From Bacteroidaceae bacterium (GTDB lineage Bacteria > Bacteroidota > Bacteroidia > Bacteroidales > Bacteroidaceae), in NCBI GenBank assembly GCA_017551845.1, contig JAFZKR010000082.1, positions 1-10,289 of the forward strand: a DNA stretch of 10,289 bases. Reading direction: 5' to 3'. How positions within the stretch are numbered: the stretch's first letter is position 1; every line of letters begins with the position of its first letter. A program made the position numbers and the translations under genes. The notes under the pieces are model-generated. The model saw only the letters and a program-made list of their open reading frames with translations, did not search any database and had not been told where the DNA came from. Below, in pieces: positions 6,411 through 10,289 of the stretch.

Positions 6411-8251
6411 TTTTGAAAGGCAGGGAGGCATACGAGAAAAAGCTCAAACTGATTGTCCAGAACCTTCCGGAAAAACCGGGCTGCTACCAATATCTGGACG
6501 AACAAGGGACTGTTATATACGTTGGAAAGGCCAAAAACCTGAAACGAAGGGTCTCTTCCTATTTTATTAAGGAGAGCCAAACAGACAAGACCCGGATGCT
6601 CGTCAGCAAAATCTCCGACCTGAAATATATAGTCGTAAAGACTGAATGGGATGCGTTTCTTCTCGAAAACAATCTTATCAAAAGATATAAACCCAGATAT
6701 AACATACTACTGAAGGACGACAAGACCTATCCATCCATCTGCATAACCAAGGAGGAGTTCCCCAGAGTATTCAAGACAAGGAAAATCATTCGGAATGGTT
6801 CTGAATACTGGGGTCCTTACAGTCACGTAGGAACACTCAACGGCCTGTTGGAGATAGTCCACAATGCATATAAAGTAAGGACATGCCGGCTTCCGCTAAC
6901 CGAGGAGACAATAAAAAAAGGGAAATACAAAGAGTGTCTGGAATACCATATCAAAAGATGTCCGGCTCCATGCATCGGAACCGTTTCTTCCGAAGAGTAC
7001 AACAACCAGATCAATGAAATCAGGGAAATACTGAAAGGAAAAAGCGGTGAATTAACAAAATCAATGCTGAACAGGATGAAACAGTTGGCATCCCAAATGA
7101 GATTCGAGGAAGCGCAGGCCATAAAGAACAAATACGAAACCATAATGATGTTCCGGGAGAAGAGTCGTGTGGTGGATACCGGCCTGGACAACGTGGATGT
7201 ATATAACATTGACCAGGACGATGATGTGGTTTTCGTCAATTACCTTCATGTGGCCGACGGATGCATTAACCAGGCTTTCACTTTCGAATACAAGAGAAAA
7301 ATGGACGAATCACTCGGTGAAATGCTCGTTATGTCCATTGTTGAAATGCGCAACCGTTACCACAGCACCGCACGGGAAATAATTGTTCCTTTTAAGCCGG
7401 ACACCGAATATTCGGGAGTTACCTGGACCATCCCGCAAAAGGGCGAAAAGAAGAAACTGCTTGAACTATCCGCCCTAAATGTGAAGCAATATCGTGCCGA
7501 CAGGCTTAAAAGAAGCGACAAACTAAATCCGGATCAGAAAAAAATGAGGCTGATGAAAGAACTCGGTTCTCTGTTATGCATGCCCAAAACACCCGTCAGA
7601 ATCGAATGTTTTGACAATTCACATATAGCCGGAAGTGATGCTGTGGCAGCCTGCGTGGTATATGAAAACGGCAAGCCGGACAGAAAGAACTACAGGCTTT
7701 ACAATATAAAGAGCGGAGCCGGAGGCGATGACTACGGCTCGATGCAAGAGGTGCTGATGCGAAGATGGACAAGAGCCATCCAAGAGGGATGCCCCATGCC
7801 GGACCTGGTGATAATTGACGGTGGAAAGGGACAAATGTCGATTGCACGGGAGGTAGCGGCCAATCTCGGGATAGAGATAAATATAGCAGGACTGGTAAAA
7901 AACTCCAGGCATAAGACCGAGGCATTGCTTTACGGTTTTCCTGAGGCCGAAGTGGGAATAAAAGCCGACAGCGAGCTGTTCCGCCTCTTGGAACAGATGC
8001 AGGAAGAGGTACACAGAGTGGCCATTTCCTTCCACAAGAATAAGAGAAGCAAACGGCAGACGCACTCCGAACTGTCTGAAATTAAAGGTATTGGCGAAAA
8101 GACAGCAACTGCACTTATCAAACATTTCAAGAGCGTGAAGAGAATATCCGAAGCCGATGCGGATCAACTGGCATCGGTGATTGGAGAATCAAAAGCAAGA
8201 ACAGTGTTCAATTGGTTCAGAAATGAGAGCGGTAATACAAAGAGTAACTGA
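6407..8251 (+). CDS. uvrC: excinuclease ABC subunit C (UvrC)
   Basis: The 614-residue UvrC makes the 3' and 5' incisions around lesions in UvrAB-dependent nucleotide excision repair. The N-terminal GIY-YIG nuclease spans about 20-105 (KPGCYQYL, VIYVGKAKNLKRRVSSYF, LLENNLIKRYKPRYNILLKDDKTYP). Cysteines 160, 177, 185 and 189 (EYHIKRCPAPC) reproduce the 8- and 4-residue spacing of the last three of the four E. coli UvrC Fe-S cysteines. A UvrB-interacting UVR motif lies at about 217-250 (MRFEEAQAIKNKYE). The RNase H-like 5' nuclease is at 395-550, with IECFDNSHIAG (Asp403), DLVIIDGGKGQ (Asp471) and HRVAISFHKNKR (536-547). Helix-hairpin-helix motifs end the protein (IKGIGEKTATALIKHF and the following ASVIGESKA). 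The start is a TTG overlapping the apt stop, backed by AAGGAG; no ATG fits before the first motif. It overlaps dtd by 29 bp. Confidence 0.96.
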   Translation: MILKGREAYEKKLKLIVQNLPEKPGCYQYLDEQGTVIYVGKAKNLKRRVSSYFIKESQTDKTRMLVSKISDLKYIVVKTEWDAFLLENNLIKRYKPRYNILLKDDKTYPSICITKEEFPRVFKTRKIIRNGSEYWGPYSHVGTLNGLLEIVHNAYKVRTCRLPLTEETIKKGKYKECLEYHIKRCPAPCIGTVSSEEYNNQINEIREILKGKSGELTKSMLNRMKQLASQMRFEEAQAIKNKYETIMMFREKSRVVDTGLDNVDVYNIDQDDDVVFVNYLHVADGCINQAFTFEYKRKMDESLGEMLVMSIVEMRNRYHSTAREIIVPFKPDTEYSGVTWTIPQKGEKKKLLELSALNVKQYRADRLKRSDKLNPDQKKMRLMKELGSLLCMPKTPVRIECFDNSHIAGSDAVAACVVYENGKPDRKNYRLYNIKSGAGGDDYGSMQEVLMRRWTRAIQEGCPMPDLVIIDGGKGQMSIAREVAANLGIEINIAGLVKNSRHKTEALLYGFPEAEVGIKADSELFRLLEQMQEEVHRVAISFHKNKRSKRQTHSELSEIKGIGEKTATALIKHFKSVKRISEADADQLASVIGESKARTVFNWFRNESGNTKSN

Positions 8252-8675
8252 AGCCTCAGTAACAGTTGACGGAAAAGTGACGGGAAGCATAGGAAACGGC
8301 ATGCTCATACTGTTAGGAGTAGAAGACCCGGATACACTGGTGGATATTGAATGGCTATCAAAAAAGATAGTCAACATGCGGATATTCAACGATGAAATGG
8401 GAGTAATGAACATATCTCCCCTCGAGACCAGGGCCGATTATCTAATAGTGAGCCAGTTTACACTGATGGCCAGTACAAAGAAAGGAAACAGACCTTCATA
8501 TATCAGGGCTTCGAAAAGAGAATATGCCGAACCCATGTATGAAAGATTCTGCACAGAGATAGAAAAGCTATCAGGCAGAAAAGTACAGAAAGGAGTATTT
8601 GGAGCTGACATGAAAGTAAGGCTTCTGAACGATGGACCGGTAACAATAGTAATAGACACAAAAAACAAGGAATGA
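8223..8675 (+). CDS. dtd: D-aminoacyl-tRNA deacylase
   Basis: The 150-residue protein has exactly the length usual for the DTD family. It hydrolyses D-aminoacyl-tRNAs (and glycyl-tRNA-Ala), recycling tRNA and keeping D-residues out of proteins. It begins MRAVIQRVTEASVTVDGKVTG, the canonical DTD N-terminus, which fixes the start at 8223; the frame is open from 8181, but those extra 14 residues are non-homologous and lie inside uvrC. The active-site SQFTLMA (77-83) with KKGNRPS (86-92) and the cross-subunit gate NDGPVTI (136-142, Gly-cisPro) are intact, as is FGADMKV. It starts 29 bp inside uvrC without a Shine-Dalgarno, suggesting re-initiation by ribosomes finishing uvrC. Its TGA overlaps the deoC ATG. 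Confidence 0.96.
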   Translation: MRAVIQRVTEASVTVDGKVTGSIGNGMLILLGVEDPDTLVDIEWLSKKIVNMRIFNDEMGVMNISPLETRADYLIVSQFTLMASTKKGNRPSYIRASKREYAEPMYERFCTEIEKLSGRKVQKGVFGADMKVRLLNDGPVTIVIDTKNKE

Positions 8676-9604
8676 ATATGGAATGGAAAGAAGAAAACGA
8701 ATCCCTCAAGGAGATGGAACCACAGACCGACCGTTATAACGAAGTCTTTGCCAAATACCCGGAGACAATTGATCTTAATTGGGTAAAATCAACGGTAAAA
8801 TGGGCCGAAAACGAAGCCTCCAAGAAAACTGACAGAGAAACGCTTATCAAACTGTTCAACTGCATAGACCTTACATCACTCAAGAGTACAGACAACGAAG
8901 ACACCATCCTGAGTCTCGTTGAAAAGGTCAATTCCTTCGAGGAGCGCTATCCGGAGCTAAAGCCCGTAGCTTCAATCTGTGTGTTCCCGTGTTACGCAGG
9001 TCTTGTAAGCCGCTCACTGGAGATTGAACATGTGAAAACCTGTTGTGTGGCCGGAGGATTCCCTTCGGCACAGACCTTCCCTGAAGTCAAGATAGCCGAA
9101 GCGTCACTGGCACTTCATGACGGGGCCGAAGAAATAGATATCGTACAGAATCCCGGACACGTACTGAACGGTGATTTTGAAACCATAGCCCAGGAAACCG
9201 ACGAGCTGAAAGCCGTGTGTGGAGAGAAGATTCTCAAGGTAATAATTGAATCAAGTGCACTCGGAACATTGGAAAATGTCAAGAAAGCCAGTCTCACGGC
9301 TCTTTATTGCGGAGCGGATTTCATCAAGACATCGACCGGTAAAGACGGCCAGTTGGCCAATCCGGAATCATTCTGCGTGATGTGCAGGACTATCCGGGAA
9401 TATGCCGATGAAACCGGAAGAAAAGCAGGAATCAAAGCCGCAGGAGGAATAAACACCTTAAAGGATGCTGTAACCTACTGGAAAATCACAGAGAAAGTGT
9501 TGGGGAAGGAGTGGCTGAACAACAGCCGTTTCCGTATAGGAACCAGCAGATTGGCAAATATCATCTTATCAGAGATAACAGGAAAGAGTTGTTCTCACTT
9601 CTGA
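8672..9604 (+). CDS. deoC: deoxyribose-phosphate aldolase
   Basis: The 310-residue class I aldolase splits 2-deoxy-D-ribose 5-phosphate into acetaldehyde and glyceraldehyde 3-phosphate in deoxynucleoside catabolism. The Schiff-base Lys219 is in FIKTSTGK and the proton-relay Lys255 in GIKAAGGI; Asp156 in EEIDIV corresponds to E. coli Asp102, and the spacings are close to E. coli DERA. Other hallmarks are NCIDLTSLKSTD (63-74), CVFPCYAGLV (103-112), VAGGFPSAQTFPEVKIAE (126-143) and the phosphate-site RIGTSRLANI (288-297). The N-terminal extension of about 60 residues before NCIDLT is typical of the longer Bacteroidetes form. The start at 8672 overlaps the dtd stop as ATGA; ATGs at 8678 and 8714 are alternatives. 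The 3' end overlaps the convergent prenyl synthase by 10 bp. Confidence 0.95.
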   Translation: MNMEWKEENESLKEMEPQTDRYNEVFAKYPETIDLNWVKSTVKWAENEASKKTDRETLIKLFNCIDLTSLKSTDNEDTILSLVEKVNSFEERYPELKPVASICVFPCYAGLVSRSLEIEHVKTCCVAGGFPSAQTFPEVKIAEASLALHDGAEEIDIVQNPGHVLNGDFETIAQETDELKAVCGEKILKVIIESSALGTLENVKKASLTALYCGADFIKTSTGKDGQLANPESFCVMCRTIREYADETGRKAGIKAAGGINTLKDAVTYWKITEKVLGKEWLNNSRFRIGTSRLANIILSEITGKSCSHF

Positions 9605-10289
9605 CGATTGGTAAGAAAATCAAGGTAGTTCCGGAAACACTCTTTCTTATCGGAAGAAATCGAAACAGGAAGGATAGAGAGAGCCTCTTCCTTCAATTCC
9701 TTCATCTTGCATTCAGCATAACTTATTCCACCGTTGGAAACGGTAAATTCCGTTACTTCACGAATCTGTTCAGGTGTGGCCGACAGAGAACGGATGGCCT
9801 GTATATGTGAGCTCCAGTCTCTGTCGCTGTCAGAGAGAGCATGAATCGAGGGCAATGTGAACTTGCCTTCCCGCAGGTCGTTTCCGGCAGGCTTACCTGT
9901 TTCAGAACTGTCATGGAAATCAAGAATATCATCCATTATCTGGAAACATAGTCCAACTATATGACCGAAGCGCCTGAAAGAATCGATATCCTGAACGGAA
10001 GCACCGCTGAAAAGAGCCGAAAGCTCAGCTGCCGTCTCAAACAGACTTGCGGTTTTTTTGGAGATTATATCAAAATAGAGTTTTTCGGAGAGATCAAAAT
10101 TGCCGAGTGCATTAAGTTGTATAATCTCGCCCTCGGAAAGCCCTTCGATAAGACGCGACATGCACTCTATGGACTTGAGGTTGCCGGTCAACGAAATCTG
10201 CTGTAGGGAACGGGAAACAACATAGTCACCCAATAGAACGGCAATCTTGTTCCCGAACATGTAATTTACTGACGCATTACCCCTTCGCC
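9595..10289 (-). CDS. polyprenyl (all-trans isoprenoid) diphosphate synthase, N-terminus outside the window
   Basis: The frame runs off the right edge: the bases before the ATG at 10260 encode RRGNASVNY in frame, so that ATG is internal. About 230 C-terminal residues are visible. RRGNASVNYMFGNKIAVLLGDYVVS is the stretch just after the first aspartate-rich motif (FARM), which must lie just upstream. The second aspartate-rich motif is FQIMDDILDF, followed by GKPAGNDLREGKFTLPSIHAL, the signature of medium- and long-chain enzymes such as octaprenyl or heptaprenyl synthases. These condense IPP units onto an allylic diphosphate for quinone side chains or polyprenyl carriers. Product length cannot be read because the residues before the FARM are missing. 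The stop lies within the last codons of deoC, on the opposite strand. Confidence 0.95.
   Translation of the reverse strand, partial: RRGNASVNYMFGNKIAVLLGDYVVSRSLQQISLTGNLKSIECMSRLIEGLSEGEIIQLNALGNFDLSEKLYFDIISKKTASLFETAAELSALFSGASVQDIDSFRRFGHIVGLCFQIMDDILDFHDSSETGKPAGNDLREGKFTLPSIHALSDSDRDWSSHIQAIRSLSATPEQIREVTEFTVSNGGISYAECKMKELKEEALSILPVSISSDKKECFRNYLDFLTNRQK

Noticed and set aside
7619..8167. 182-residue antisense ORF inside uvrC
   Set aside because: It is the shadow of a highly conserved UvrC region, with no recognisable domain and low-complexity Cys/His/Leu-rich content.
8181..8222. Upstream ATG giving dtd 14 extra residues
   Set aside because: DTD proteins begin MRAVIQRV; the extra residues are non-homologous and lie inside uvrC.
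9511..10206. Plus-strand ORFs (9511-9810, 9961-10206) under the prenyl synthase
   Set aside because: They are antisense to a clear polyprenyl synthase frame and have no family features.
1..10289. Mobile element, toxin-antitoxin or defence system
   Set aside because: No transposase, integrase, terminal repeats or defence domains are seen; every long real frame has a housekeeping or glycan-related assignment.

Overview
The window looks like chromosomal DNA of a Bacteroidales bacterium (Bacteroides/Prevotella-like). Three things point there: the gene order mnmG-apt-uvrC-dtd-deoC; a near-perfect Bacteroidetes-type promoter (TTTG, then TAnnTTTG) in front of mnmG, with few Shine-Dalgarno sites elsewhere; and a neighbouring GH29 fucosidase and CE15-type esterase typical of gut glycan degraders. 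No tRNA, rRNA, CRISPR array, transposase, phage gene or recognisable defence system is visible.

Left part (1-2477): the 3' portion of a GH29 alpha-L-fucosidase with two C-terminal beta-sandwich domains runs rightwards. It converges on a leftward secreted CE15/glucuronoyl-esterase-like hydrolase. Between them, and reaching into the esterase stop codon, is a very long 22-bp imperfect hairpin. Both enzymes fit extracellular or periplasmic plant or host glycan breakdown. Since they are convergent they are not one operon.

Middle (2478-3952): a 288-bp divergent intergenic region carries five 11-bp tandem repeats, several TGTAAAG motifs and an inverted repeat. A multi-pass DUF418 (YeiB-like) membrane protein follows. 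A short GC palindrome and then the mnmG promoter come next, with the promoter so close to the ATG that the mRNA would be almost leaderless.

Right part (3953-9604): a tight co-directional cluster encodes MnmG (tRNA wobble-uridine modification), Apt (adenine salvage), UvrC (nucleotide excision repair), Dtd (D-aminoacyl-tRNA deacylase) and DeoC (deoxyribose-phosphate aldolase). From apt onward every junction overlaps (4, 29 and 4 bp), so the genes are probably co-transcribed and translationally coupled. The one real gap, between mnmG and apt, holds a 16-mer that matches the ParB-binding parS consensus at 15 of 16 positions. This suggests the locus lies in the chromosome-segregation (origin-proximal) region.

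Right edge (9595-10289): a leftward polyprenyl diphosphate synthase, cut by the window end, overlaps the deoC 3' end by 10 bp. The most interesting points are the parS-like site, the near-leaderless mnmG promoter, the stop-codon hairpin, the 11-bp repeats and the Tyr replacing the usual Arg beside the esterase nucleophile.
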